This document shows positions 1 to 9,400 of a stretch of 35,162 bases of DNA, one piece after another. The stretch is from the NCBI GenBank assembly GCA_016291435.1, contig JAEEXH010000024.1:1-35162 (forward strand), given 5' to 3'. Made by a program: the position numbers and the translations under genes. Below the pieces are notes generated by a model. The model saw only the letters and a list, made by a program, of their open reading frames with translations. It did no database searches and was not told where the DNA came from. How positions within the stretch are numbered: the first letter of the stretch is position 1; every line of letters starts with the position of its first letter. Source of the DNA: Oscillospiraceae bacterium (lineage in GTDB: Bacteria; Bacillota; Clostridia; Oscillospirales; Ruminococcaceae).

Positions 1-36
1 GCAGACGTCAACGACATCGTGATCACGCTCGGCTGA
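1..36 (+). CDS. 3' end of an unidentified gene
   Basis: The window opens inside an open frame that encodes about 11 residues, ending DIVITLG, and stops at TGA 34-36. A strong terminator follows at 49-90, which supports a real gene end here. Too little is present to name the product. Confidence 0.45.
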   Translation, partial: ADVNDIVITLG

Positions 37-48
37 TTCTATGAAAGC

Positions 49-90
49 CATCGGCGCACAGCGGAATTTCACCTGTGCGCCGATGTTTTT
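49..90 (+). terminator. Rho-independent terminator
   Basis: A perfect 12-bp stem (49-60 with 74-85, arm CATCGGCGCACA) has a 13-nt loop and is followed directly by five T residues. It ends the upstream gene before the tRNA promoter. Confidence 0.9.
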
Positions 91-111
91 CAATTATTTT
101 TCGGAAAAGGC

Positions 112-140
112 TTGACAAACCGCGGGAAATATGCTATAAT
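112..140 (+). promoter_or_regulatory. Consensus promoter of the tRNA cluster
   Basis: TTGACA (112-117) and TATAAT (135-140) are separated by exactly 17 bp, a full sigma-A consensus about 50 bp ahead of the first tRNA. Such a strong promoter fits stable RNA synthesis. Confidence 0.93.
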
Positions 141-190
141 AATCAAGTCGTGATGCTGGAGCGACGGAACGCAATCGCATCCGTGATCAT

Positions 191-261
<71 letters not shown>

Positions 262-281
262 TTGCTGCATCCGCAGCTTAT

Positions 282-355
282 GCGCCTTTAACTCAGCTGG
301 ATAGAGTAACTGCCTTCTAAGCAGTAAGTCAAAGGTTCGAATCCTTTAAGGCGCG
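282..355 (+). tRNA. tRNA-Arg (anticodon TCT)
   Basis: The acceptor stem GCGCCTT (282-288) pairs with AAGGCGC (348-354), and the discriminator is G. The anticodon loop CTTCTAA gives TCT, which reads AGA/AGG arginine codons. The T arm is AAAGG-TTCGAAT-CCTTT. CCA is not encoded. Confidence 0.95.
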
Positions 356-398
356 TTCTGCTGATTCCGGGGGAAACTCCGTTTCATAAATTGAATAT

Positions 399-473
399 GG
401 TGGGTATGGCTTAGTTGGTTAAAGCGTCGGATTGTGGTTCCGAAGATCGTGGGTTCGACCCCCACTACCCACC
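399..473 (+). tRNA. tRNA-His (anticodon GTG)
   Basis: The anticodon loop TTGTGGT gives GTG. The stem GTGGGTA (400-406) pairs with TACCCAC (466-472). An extra G at 399 opposite C 473 supplies the G(-1):C73 pair that is diagnostic of histidine tRNA. The T arm is GTGGG-TTCGACC-CCCAC. Confidence 0.95.
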
Positions 474-488
474 CGCTCTAATAATTAG

Positions 489-525
489 GCAGATGCGTGG
501 TTTACGCATCTGCTTATTTTATTTA
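489..525 (+). terminator. Terminator of the tRNA operon
   Basis: A 10-bp stem, GCAGATGCGT (489-498) with ACGCATCTGC (504-513), has a 5-nt loop and is followed by the T-rich tail TTATTTTATTT. It lies between tRNA-His and the UbiA-family gene. Confidence 0.85.
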
Positions 526-567
526 CAGATATAGAAATGAACCGTATCATATAATAAGGTGACGGAA

Positions 568-1443
568 ATGGCTGAAAAAATCAAATCATGCACCATACTG
601 CTGCGCGTGAAGCACTGGATCAAGAATTTCATCGTCCTTCTGCCGGCGTTTTTCGGCGGCGTGTTTTTGCAGAGGGAGATTCTGCTCCGGCTGATCGGCG
701 GCTTATTTGCGTTTGCGCTCTGTTCCTCCGCGATTTATGTGATCAATGACCTCTGCGACATCGAGAAAGACCGCATGCACCCGGTCAAGTGCAAACGCCC
801 GCTTGCAAGCGGCGCTGTCACAAAAACAGAAGGCATCATCCTCTGTGCGGCGGTCACAGTGCTCGGACTGGCGCTGGATCTTGCCGTCTGCGGCATTACG
901 CCCGGCGCGCTGATTCCTGTGATCTATCTGCTGCTGAATCTTCTTTACAGCAAATCCTGGAAAAACAAGCCCGTCATTGACATCGTGATTCTCGTCTCGG
1001 GCTTTGTGCTGCGGCTCTATTACGGCTCCTGCATCACGGGCGTCCGCATCTCGAGCTGGCTCTATCTCACACTCGCGGCGCTCTCGCTCTTCATGGCGTT
1101 CGGCAAGCGGCGCAACGAAAAGCGGGCGTGCGGCGACACGACGCGCTCTGTGCTCGCGCTCTATACGGAAAGCTATCTCAGCAGCAGCATGTATATGTAT
1201 CTCGGGCTGTTCCTCGTGTTCTATGCGCTCTGGAGCGTGGATGCGGGCGCTCTGCCCGGCATGATCTACACGACGCCCTTCGTGAGCGTGATGACCATGC
1301 GGTATACTTATGATCTTGAAAATGACACGCACGGCAACCCGGTGGATATGATCCTCGGGGACAAGCTGCTGCTGCTGCTCGGTGCGGTCTATGCCGCACT
1401 CATCTTTGTGCAGATCTATCTTCCGGGGGTGACGGCAAGGTGA
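568..1443 (+). CDS. UbiA-family polyprenyl-phosphate transferase (DPPR synthase-like)
   Basis: This 291-residue integral membrane protein has about eight hydrophobic helices. UbiA enzymes join a polyprenyl chain to an acceptor through Mg-bound diphosphate. The first Asp-rich motif reads NDLCDIEKDRMHPVKCKRPL, and the H-P-x-K-x-x-RP extension is typical of decaprenyl-phosphate 5-phosphoribosyltransferases, which use PRPP as donor, rather than of quinone or heme enzymes. A second Asp-containing motif is YDLENDTHGNPVDMILGD, near residues 248-265. ATG 568 is preferred because AAGGTGA lies about six bases ahead; an in-frame GTG at 559 would add three residues. The stop overlaps the start of the HAD phosphatase gene by four bases (GTGA), so translation is probably coupled. 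The subfamily comes from motif reading and the lipid and sugar specificity are inferred. Confidence 0.85.
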   Translation: MAEKIKSCTILLRVKHWIKNFIVLLPAFFGGVFLQREILLRLIGGLFAFALCSSAIYVINDLCDIEKDRMHPVKCKRPLASGAVTKTEGIILCAAVTVLGLALDLAVCGITPGALIPVIYLLLNLLYSKSWKNKPVIDIVILVSGFVLRLYYGSCITGVRISSWLYLTLAALSLFMAFGKRRNEKRACGDTTRSVLALYTESYLSSSMYMYLGLFLVFYALWSVDAGALPGMIYTTPFVSVMTMRYTYDLENDTHGNPVDMILGDKLLLLLGAVYAALIFVQIYLPGVTAR

Positions 1444-2009
1444 ATGTCTACGACTTTGACGGTACAGTCTACCGCGGAGACAGCACTGTCGATTTTTATT
1501 TATTTTCGGTAAAGCGGCATCCGGCAGCGCTCCGGCATGTGCCCGCCGTATGCCTTTGGGCACTCAAAAAGAAATGCGGGAAATGCACCACACGGGAATG
1601 GAAAGAGGTTTTTTTCCGTTTTCTCGCCGATATTCCCGATCTGCAAGCAGAGCTCCGGCTCTTCTGGGAGCGGCATTTCTGCAAGATCTACCCCTGGTAT
1701 CATGCACAGAAGCGGCCGGACGATGTGTTCATTTCCGCATCGCCGGAATTCCTGCTGGCGATTCCCGCGGAAAAGCTCGGGATCGGCAGGCTCATTGCCT
1801 CGCGGGTCGATGAAAAAACCGGGCGCTTCGACGGAGAAAACTGCAAGGGGGCTGAAAAGGTCTCACGGTTCCGTGCGCTGTACCCCGATGCTCAGATCGA
1901 GCGCTTTTATTCCGATACACATTCCGACCTGCCGATGGCAAGGCTTGCAGAAAAGGCATATCTCTGCAAAAAAGGACAGCTTCTTGACTGGGACATAAAG
2001 AAAGGATAA
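1440..2009 (+). CDS. HAD-superfamily phosphatase (HAD-IB, SerB-like)
   Basis: This 189-residue soluble HAD hydrolase starts at GTG 1440, inside the stop of the upstream gene. Motif I is YDFDGTVYRGDS, with Asp5 the nucleophile and Asp7 the acid/base. Motif II is the serine of FISASPEF near residue 99. A lysine follows near residue 140, and motif IV is FYSDTHSDLPM with the Mg-binding acidic pair. The cap is small, as in the HAD-IB class. The gene sits between a DPPR synthase-like UbiA protein and a polytopic membrane protein. By analogy with lipid-linked ribose pathways it could remove the 5-phosphate from polyprenyl-phosphoribose-5-phosphate. That substrate is inferred from context only. Confidence 0.82.
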   Translation: MNVYDFDGTVYRGDSTVDFYLFSVKRHPAALRHVPAVCLWALKKKCGKCTTREWKEVFFRFLADIPDLQAELRLFWERHFCKIYPWYHAQKRPDDVFISASPEFLLAIPAEKLGIGRLIASRVDEKTGRFDGENCKGAEKVSRFRALYPDAQIERFYSDTHSDLPMARLAEKAYLCKKGQLLDWDIKKG

Positions 2010-2011
2010 TT

Positions 2012-3646
2012 ATGATGGCTGACACAAAAGCAAACGCATCACAAGCAAATGATACCGCTCCGCAGGCAAATGTTACGGCATCGCAGACAAAACAGAAGGC
2101 AGAAGCCGTACAGAAACCCGCAGCATCCGGCTTCCTCGGCAAATGCAGATCCGGAATCGCTGCACTCCGCGGCACAACGGAATCCCGTCTGCCGGTTCAG
2201 ATCGCATATGTGTATCTGACGCTGCCGATGCTCATTTTCTTCCTCGGCTGGCTCAAGGCGCCGTTCTCGTATCTCATGGAAATTGTGCTGGTGATCGGAG
2301 CATGTCTCGCGATCCGCCATGCTCCGAAAATCGACGTCTCCAGGCTGACACGCGCAGGTCTCCCGAAGATTCTCCTGATGGCAGTGCTCTGCGTCGTGTG
2401 GGTCTATCTCTCCGGCATCGGCAAATTCGCCTTCCAGAATTTCGACCACAAGTGGCGCAATGCCCTCCTCGAAAAGCTCGTGAACAACGACTGGCCTGTG
2501 ATCATCCCTGACGCATCGCCGCACTTTGAAAAGCCGATTGCGATGATCTATTACTTCACGCTCTGGCTCCCCGCAGCCTGCGCCGGCAAGATCTGGGGAC
2601 TCGAAGCAGCGCATACCTTCCTCTTCTACTGGTGTGTCATCGGCGTCATGATCGTGATGACGCTGCTCTGCGGCAAGCTGAAAAAGTGGTCGCCGTGGAT
2701 CATGCTCGCATTCATCCTGTTCAGCGGTCTCGACACAGTCGGCGATTTCATCCTGCACAACAGCGGCGATTTCACATGGTTCAACACCAATCACATTGAG
2801 CACTGGGCGACCGGCTTCCAGCTTTCGTCCATGTCCACACAGCTCTTCTGGGTTTACAATCAGGCGATTCCTGCATGGATCATCACACTGCTGCTCCTGC
2901 ACCAGAAGGACAACCGCTCGCTCATCTTTATCTACGCATTCAGTCTCATGGGCTGCACGCTGCCTGCGATCGGGCTTGTGCCTGTGGTCGCATTTCTGGG
3001 CATCTCCCGCGTCGTGAAGACCTATGACCTGAAAAAGCCGCTGAAAGAAAACGCGGTGCCGATCCTGAAAGAAGCACTCACCTTTGAAAATGCCGCAGCA
3101 GGTGTCCTCACCGCACTGATCTCCTATCTCTTCCTGAAAGCAAATTCCGCAAGCACAGGCGGCTTCCGCATGACCGATATGCGCAGATTCCTGATGTCCT
3201 ATCTGCTGATGATCCTGCTGGAATTCCTCGTCTACTATTTTGCGATCTACTCGCGCAAGAAGCGGGATCCGCTCTACTGGCTCTCGCTGATCTCACTGCT
3301 GATCGCCCCGATGATCCGTGTCGGCACTTCGATCGACTTCGTGATGCGCGCTTCGATCCCCGCACTCGTGATTCTCTTCATTCTGATTATGGAGACGCTG
3401 CTCGAATCGCGCAAGGCGAAGACACATATGCAGACCGCTGTGATCACCGTGCTGCTCGCCCTCGGCAGTCTGACCGCCTATCACGAAATCTCGCGCTCTG
3501 TTTGCAAAACGATTGATCACATCAACCACCCGGAGAATGCGATCGTCGCCTCAGAGATCGACCTTGTGGAGGACGCATGCAGAAGAAACTTCTTCGGCGA
3601 ATACGAAGATTCCTTCTTCTTCAAGTATCTCGCAAAAAAGCCGTAA
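2012..3646 (+). CDS. Polytopic membrane protein, GT-C glycosyltransferase-like
   Basis: This 544-residue protein starts two bases after the HAD stop; ATG 2012 and 2015 are both possible, with AAAGGA upstream. Residues 1-60 are Ala/Gln/Lys-rich, cytoplasmic and low in complexity. The rest carries about eleven or twelve membrane helices. The first large external loop holds FDHKWRNALLEKLVNNDWPV and then PHFEKP. An acidic/charged motif after an early helix, followed by WPV, recalls the catalytic first loop of GT-C enzymes that use polyprenyl-phosphate sugars. The C-terminal tail near residue 505-544 is soluble. Its place after UbiA and HAD genes suggests that it uses their lipid-linked sugar. I recognise no named family with certainty; a transporter or flippase role remains possible. 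Confidence 0.7.
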   Translation: MMADTKANASQANDTAPQANVTASQTKQKAEAVQKPAASGFLGKCRSGIAALRGTTESRLPVQIAYVYLTLPMLIFFLGWLKAPFSYLMEIVLVIGACLAIRHAPKIDVSRLTRAGLPKILLMAVLCVVWVYLSGIGKFAFQNFDHKWRNALLEKLVNNDWPVIIPDASPHFEKPIAMIYYFTLWLPAACAGKIWGLEAAHTFLFYWCVIGVMIVMTLLCGKLKKWSPWIMLAFILFSGLDTVGDFILHNSGDFTWFNTNHIEHWATGFQLSSMSTQLFWVYNQAIPAWIITLLLLHQKDNRSLIFIYAFSLMGCTLPAIGLVPVVAFLGISRVVKTYDLKKPLKENAVPILKEALTFENAAAGVLTALISYLFLKANSASTGGFRMTDMRRFLMSYLLMILLEFLVYYFAIYSRKKRDPLYWLSLISLLIAPMIRVGTSIDFVMRASIPALVILFILIMETLLESRKAKTHMQTAVITVLLALGSLTAYHEISRSVCKTIDHINHPENAIVASEIDLVEDACRRNFFGEYEDSFFFKYLAKKP

Positions 3647-3656
3647 CCCAAAAGCA

Positions 3657-3690
3657 CCGCACAGACGCATTTCATCTGTGCGGTTCTGCT
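3657..3690 (+). terminator. Terminator-like hairpin after the UbiA operon
   Basis: A 9-bp stem, CCGCACAGA (3657-3665) with TCTGTGCGG (3675-3683), is followed by TTCTGCT. The tail is weak, but a second, stronger hairpin follows within 20 bases. Confidence 0.6.
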
Positions 3691-3700
3691 GTCTGCAAAG

Positions 3701-3748
3701 AAGCCGCGTATCACGGGATTTCCGATGATACGCGGCTTTTGTAATCTT
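3701..3748. terminator. Bidirectional terminator between convergent genes
   Basis: A 13-bp stem, AAGCCGCGTATCA (3701-3713) with TGATACGCGGCTT (3726-3738), has T-rich sequence on its 3' side on the plus strand and AAG/CTTT on the other. It separates the convergent UbiA operon and the orphan dockerin gene. Confidence 0.8.
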
Positions 3749-3959
3749 ATGCGAGGAGATGGCGCTTGACCAGTGTGAAGTCGGCAGCGGTCAGCTTGCC
3801 GTCCTTGTTCATGCCGCCCGCTTCCCAGTCTGCCAGCGTGACATCCTCTTTCAGCAGCCAGCCCATCAGCAGCACGGCATCCGACATATCGCATGCACCG
3901 TCCTTGTTGATGTCGCCGATGACGGGATCATCGCCCGGCTCATGCCCGGTACTGCACAC
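3747..3959 (-). CDS. Orphan type I dockerin fragment
   Basis: This 70-residue frame is almost entirely a type I dockerin: two Ca-binding segments joined by a short linker. Repeat 1 is DINKDGACDMSD followed by a hydrophobic helix. Repeat 2 is GMNKDGKLTAAD followed by LVKRHLL, and the usual first Asp of its loop is Gly. Dockerins anchor enzymes to cellulosomal cohesins, so a dockerin normally sits at the end of a larger secreted protein. Here there is no signal peptide and no catalytic or binding module. The short lead PGDDPVIG looks like the end of a linker. The frame is closed upstream by TAA and the chosen ATG has no clear ribosome-binding site. It is probably a remnant of a larger gene, although an intact promoter lies immediately upstream. 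Confidence 0.65.
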   Translation of the reverse strand: MCSTGHEPGDDPVIGDINKDGACDMSDAVLLMGWLLKEDVTLADWEAGGMNKDGKLTAADFTLVKRHLLA

Positions 3960-3977
3960 GCTTTACGGTACAATTTC

Positions 3978-4006
3978 ATTATAGCTCTGCGAATCTGCAA
4001 TGTCAA
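3978..4006 (-). promoter_or_regulatory. Perfect consensus promoter ahead of the orphan dockerin
   Basis: Read on the minus strand, TTGACA (4006-4001) and TATAAT (3983-3978) are separated by exactly 17 bp. Transcription should begin near 3971, only about 12 bases before the dockerin ATG at 3959. The transcript would therefore be almost leaderless, or could be a small RNA. Confidence 0.8.
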
Positions 4007-4082
4007 TCAAAATGCAGAAAAAGGCAAGAATCAGGCGGAAAATCACGGTTCTGCACGCGGAGCTGCCGCTTTTGCACGGAAA

Positions 4083-6440
4083 TCATCGCACCCGAATATC
4101 TGTGAGCGCGACCTGATCGCCGGTCAGTGCCGCAAAGATTGTATCGTTTCCGTCCAGAATGACGGTAGTATGCTCGATCGCGATGCCGAGCGTCTCTGTA
4201 CTGACATAGATCCTGCCGCCCTTTTTCACAATGCGCACAGAGCATTCAAGCCCTTTCTTGAGCAGGCGCTTCCATGCCTCCCAGCCGGGGAAATCACCGT
4301 TTCTTTTCACTGTGAGTGTGTTCTCGGCATGGTCGTTGCTGCCGGAATTTTCGCCGTTGAGCTTGATCAGCGCATATTCCCGATAGCGCTTGCCGCCGAC
4401 CTGATTATCCTCCGCGCTGTAAATCACGAGATAGGGGCAGTGCCATATAAGATCCGCAGAGGGCAGGCTCATCGTGTGGAAATCGACGATGATCTCACCG
4501 CGCAGCGGAATGCCCGCAGATGAAGCACTGCGCGGGTGGTCGATCTGCACATTCGGCAGATCGGATTCCAGACGGTCGGTATAGCTGACCCTGCTGATGA
4601 TCTGCCGGATCGTGCCCGCATTTGTCTGCTCGCCGGTCTTCTGCGCGGAAAGACCGCAGATGCGGCAGTGCTCGCCGGTGATGCCGATATAAGATGACTT
4701 GGAGCTGTCCGAAATCACAAGGATGAATACGACAGTGCGCTCCGGGCTGATCATGCGGACAGAAACATGATCCTCATAGCGCCCTGTGATGATCTCATAG
4801 CCCGGCGCAGGCTGCTTGTTCTCCGTCACCTCGACCGCAAGATTCCGGGTGTTGGTGGAGACATAATGCCCGTCGAACCAGAGCTCGCAGAATTCCATAT
4901 AGTGATAGGCTTTGATGGTCTTGGGATCGCTGTGTACATGCCGGTCATAGGAATCGAACACAATCACGGACGGCGCAGAAAAGCCGTTTTTGCCGGGATC
5001 GGCAGGCTCCGCCGTGAAGGTAATCCGCGTGACTGCCTGCTCTGCGGGAATGCCTGCGGAGACAGTCTCTCTGTAATCCCGGCAGATGATCTCAGGCTCC
5101 AGACGGGTATTATCCGCCTGCTCCTGCTCTGCATGGTCGCTGTCCATCAGCTGCACCATGATCTCGGCATAGACCGGGTCAAACTGCGTGCCGGACTGCT
5201 TGACAAACTCCTCCCGCACGACCTGATAGGAGAGCGGGTCGTGCGTGCTGCTGCCGGAAATCATCGTGTCATAGGCCTCTGCGACTGCGATGATGCGTGC
5301 GATCTCAGGGATCGCCTTTTCACGCAGCCCGGAAGGATAGCCGCTTCCGTCATACCACTCATGGGCGGCACGGGCACACGCGCTGAGATACGGGAATTCG
5401 GTGATGCCGGAGAGGATCTCTGCGCTCAGCACAGGCTTCTGACGGAGCTGCTCCTCCTCTTCCTCGGTAAATCCCTCCGACTTCCGCAGCACGGCATCCG
5501 GCAGGGCGATCCTGCCGACATCATGCAGCAGCGCCGCATAGTAGACCTTCTCGCATTCCTCGGGGGTCTTCCCTGTGCGCTCGGCGAGCTGCCGCGCAAG
5601 CACAGCGACACGGACGGAATGTCCTTCTCTGTCTGCGTCCCGCTTTTCGGCCGCCGCGACAAATGCCGAAGCAGTCTGATCGAACAGGCGCCGCATGCTC
5701 TGCCGCTCCTTCCGAAGGCTCCCGACCTCTGCCGCATGCGAGCGCTCGGCTGCATCGTTGATATCGAGATAGCAGAAAATATAGAGCGAGATCGACACCA
5801 GCACAATCGCCATATTGACAATCGAGAGACCGTAAGTGAAGATCTGGATGATGCCGACGGTGATGGGGAAGAAGATATACAGCACCAGAGAAGTGTAGAT
5901 CAGCTTGCTGAACGCGGTTTTGTACTGCCGGATGACGGTATACTGCACAATCGGCAGAAGCACAGGGACGGCGTAGCTCAGCAGAAAGCCGGGACCCCGG
6001 TGATAGACGCTGTGCTCGTCGATGTAATAAAAGAACCCGGTGAAATGCGACAGAATGACAAGCACCATGCCGAACGCAGCAAAGAGATTCACAGCCTTCA
6101 GCCGCCTCGGAATCTCTTTCAGCCCCGCTTCATTTTGCAGCAAGTCGGTCAGATAGAAATTGAATGTGAGCACAACACCGGGTGTCAGGAAGAACACCAT
6201 GAAATTGGAGAAGCGCACCATAAACCCGCCAAGCGCGCTTTCATCGCCGCGGCAGCTATATGCTGTGCGGTCAAACGCGAGGAGCGATGCCGCGATCAGC
6301 TCCATGAGGAACAGAATCCATTTTCTGCGCTTCGAGAGGAAGCGTGTGAAAAGGAGCAGTCCCGCGATCATAATACAGATCGCACAGAGCGCCAGCATAA
6401 TATTCATCTGATGCTCTCTGATGATCTCAAACACGGTCAC
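4083..6440 (-). CDS. Membrane HD-GYP protein with altered active site and extra C-terminal domain
   Basis: The protein has 785 residues. Residues 1-225 hold about seven membrane helices, a short linker follows, and an HD-GYP domain spans about 250-435. Glu265, His274 and His306-Asp307 of the metal site are kept and GYP is at 367-369. However, HDxGK reads HDVGR, HHE reads AHE (359-361), the mid-domain metal His aligns with Lys335, and VAD reads VAE. These changes make full cyclic-di-GMP phosphodiesterase activity doubtful. Residues about 470-785 form a long domain that I do not recognise, rich in predicted strands, with AIEHTTVILDGNDTI near its end. The gene starts nine bases after the histidine kinase stop. 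AAAGGAG lies upstream, so GTG 6440 or GTG 6434 could be the start. It is the last gene of a three-gene signalling operon. Confidence 0.82.
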   Translation of the reverse strand: MTVFEIIREHQMNIMLALCAICIMIAGLLLFTRFLSKRRKWILFLMELIAASLLAFDRTAYSCRGDESALGGFMVRFSNFMVFFLTPGVVLTFNFYLTDLLQNEAGLKEIPRRLKAVNLFAAFGMVLVILSHFTGFFYYIDEHSVYHRGPGFLLSYAVPVLLPIVQYTVIRQYKTAFSKLIYTSLVLYIFFPITVGIIQIFTYGLSIVNMAIVLVSISLYIFCYLDINDAAERSHAAEVGSLRKERQSMRRLFDQTASAFVAAAEKRDADREGHSVRVAVLARQLAERTGKTPEECEKVYYAALLHDVGRIALPDAVLRKSEGFTEEEEEQLRQKPVLSAEILSGITEFPYLSACARAAHEWYDGSGYPSGLREKAIPEIARIIAVAEAYDTMISGSSTHDPLSYQVVREEFVKQSGTQFDPVYAEIMVQLMDSDHAEQEQADNTRLEPEIICRDYRETVSAGIPAEQAVTRITFTAEPADPGKNGFSAPSVIVFDSYDRHVHSDPKTIKAYHYMEFCELWFDGHYVSTNTRNLAVEVTENKQPAPGYEIITGRYEDHVSVRMISPERTVVFILVISDSSKSSYIGITGEHCRICGLSAQKTGEQTNAGTIRQIISRVSYTDRLESDLPNVQIDHPRSASSAGIPLRGEIIVDFHTMSLPSADLIWHCPYLVIYSAEDNQVGGKRYREYALIKLNGENSGSNDHAENTLTVKRNGDFPGWEAWKRLLKKGLECSVRIVKKGGRIYVSTETLGIAIEHTTVILDGNDTIFAALTGDQVALTDIRVR

Positions 6441-6449
6441 ACACTCCTT

Positions 6450-9400
6450 TCACGTTGCTGTATCTTCTGCCTGACGGAGTCCGGCCAGCTTCTCCCTGAA
6501 TGCAGTGTACTCCGTCAGCAGCCGCTCTGTCTCTGCGCTGATCACCGCGGTGTCCTCCTGTCTGCCTGCCTGCTCCAGCTTCCCGGCAAGCTCCGCAAGA
6601 GCCGCTGCACCGATCAGATGCGCGGAGGTGCGCAGCGCATGTACCTTGACGGTATACAGCCGGAGATCGCCGGTGCTGTAAGCTTCCCGGATGATCTTTG
6701 CATTGCCCTCGATCGTATCATAGAACAGATTGAGCCCGAAGAGATAGCTGGAGACGCCGCCCGCATTCCGGATGCCTTCTTCCGCGGAAATTTCCGGGAT
6801 GTCATAGAGCCAGCGCAGGCGCGCAGGGATCTCGGTCAGCTCCTCTGCGCTCTCGGCGAGAATCGGCTTTTCGCGCATCTCAGCGGGGATATGCTGCATG
6901 ACAGTCCGCTCAAGCAGAATGCCGTCCAGCGGCTTTGGAAGAAATCCGCTGAAGCCCTTTGCGCGGTAATAGGCTTCATCCTCCGCAGAGCTTGCCGAGA
7001 CCGCATAGACCGGCAGCAGCGGGGCAATCTCACGGATCCGCTCAATGAGCTCGATACCGTCTGTTCCGGGCATGATAATATCCAGCAGCACAACATTGAA
7101 ATGCGTATCCCGGATTTTATCAAGCGCATCCTCTGCATTCTTCGATGTAGTGACAAATACTCTCGTCGCACGGAGAAGCCCCTTGATCAGGCTCAGGCTG
7201 ACGGAATCGTTATCGACCACAAGGATATTCGCGTCCGGCGCAAGAAACTGCGGGACATACGGTCCCTTTGCGATGTGCTTCTCCTGCTCGGAGAAGGTGC
7301 CGAGCGGCGTGCTGTCCGCGATCTGCTGCGGCAGCGTCAGGATGAATTCGCTTCCCTTTTTGTATACGCTTTCGCAGCGGAGCGTGCCGCCCATGAGATC
7401 GGCAAACCGGCGGGAGATATCGAGCCCGAGCCCCGTTCCCTGAATACGGGTGTTCAGTTCCTCATCCAGCCGCTCATATGCCGTGAACAGCTTGTCGATA
7501 TCCTCTGCCTTGATGCCCATGCCGGTATCCTTCACGGAGAAGCAGATGACTGCGTTTCCGCCGCTGCGCTCCTGCATGAATACGCTGAGCGTGACGCCGC
7601 CGATGTTTGTGTATTTTACCGCATTGGTCATGAAATTCAGAAGAATCTGACGGATCTTCTCCGAATCGCCGAACAGACGGCGGGGCAGCATCTCGTCGAT
7701 CTCGGTATCGAAGGTCAGCGCTTTCTCACTGCACCGCATCCGCCCCATCGCAGCAACCGAGCGCAGAAGCTCCTGCACATCGTATTCCCGCTCGTCCAGA
7801 TGCATCCTGCCGGATTCGATCTTGGAAATATCCAGCAGATCGTTGATGAGGCTCAGCAGTGATTCCGACGCGCTGCGGATATCGAATGCGTAGTTCATCA
7901 TCGACATAAAATAGCCCTGCGGCACGCCGGCAGCATCCTCACGCATCGCCATCTCGTTCATGCCCATGATCGTATTGATCGGCGTGCGGATCTCGTGCGA
8001 CATATTTGCGAGGAAGCGGGACTTTGCCGAATTCGCGTGCTCTGCCTCCTCCTTTGCCTGCCGGATCTCGTTAATCTGCTTTGCGACGACGGTCTGCCGC
8101 ATCGTCCGCCAGACGATGAAACCGACCGCGAGTGCCAGCAGCACTGCCAGAATTGCACGGAAAACCACGAGCTCGGTGAGTCTTGCCGCCTTTGTGAGAT
8201 GATAGCTGTCATCCTGGAGCACACTGCCGGATCTCCCGTCCGTGATCTGAATATGCAGCGTATAATCGCCGTAGCGCAGATTGGTGTATTCCAGCGGTGT
8301 CAGGGCACTCCGCTCAACCGTGATGCCTTCGTCGGGACCGCCCTCCAGATAGACGCGCACCTGCGGATTCAGCAGCGTAAAATCTATGACAGAGGGCGCG
8401 ATCTGGATGCGTCCGCGTGTGGCAGGGAGCTGATATACGCCGTCTGCATCGGGATAGATCCTGTTGTCATCGCAGTAAACTGCACGAACGCCTGTGCGGA
8501 ATTTCTCGCGCTTCTCATAGAACCGCTCGATATTGACCTTGATGACCCCGTTTCTGCCGGGAATATAAAGATTGCCGTCGCTGTCCTTTGTGCTGAAGGA
8601 ATTTGCTGTAATCGCATAGGGCAGCCCGTTTTCCACGGTATAGAGACTGTATTCGCTGATGCTGTCATTCAGCAGCGCATTGACATCAATGCAATAGATG
8701 CCATAGGAAGAAAGAATCCATGCGTGGTCGCTGCTGTCAAAATACATGTCGTAATTATTATTGTACGGGAAGGAGCTCACATGCCGGATCTTCCCGTCCT
8801 GCATGTATTCAATAGAATTCGATGTGACAATCCAAGAGACGCCGTGTGCCGGATCGGGCACGATACGCATGATGACATCGCTGGTGAGACCGTCCTCTCT
8901 GCCGAGATGCGTGATGCCGTCCTTCGCGATCACATAGAGTCCGCCGCCGTCCGTTCCGGCGAGAAAGGTTCCGTCTGCACCCTCTGCTGCGGTCAGGATC
9001 ACCGTGTTTGCAAGGCCCTCTTTCACGCCGACAGAGCGCATCACGCGATCCTCCCTGAAAACAGCAAAGCCGTTGTTTGTGCCGACGATCATACTGCCGT
9101 CGGAGGCAGGCACCGCACAGCGGATCTGATTGTCAGGCAAGCCGTCCGACACGGTGAAAGCGGAAATGCTGCCGTTCGCACCGCAGCGAATCAGTCCCGT
9201 TTCACCCGAATAGGTGCCGACCCAGAGATTTCCGCTGTCATCTTCTGTGATACAGCGCACACGCGCATTTCCGACATATCGCGTAAGGGCATTTTCCGCC
9301 GGCTCGCCTTCCGCGCTGATCAGACGCAGACCGTTGTCCGTGCCGATATAGAGCGCATCGCGGAAGAAGCATGCCGCATTGGAAACCTCGCCGGAGACGC

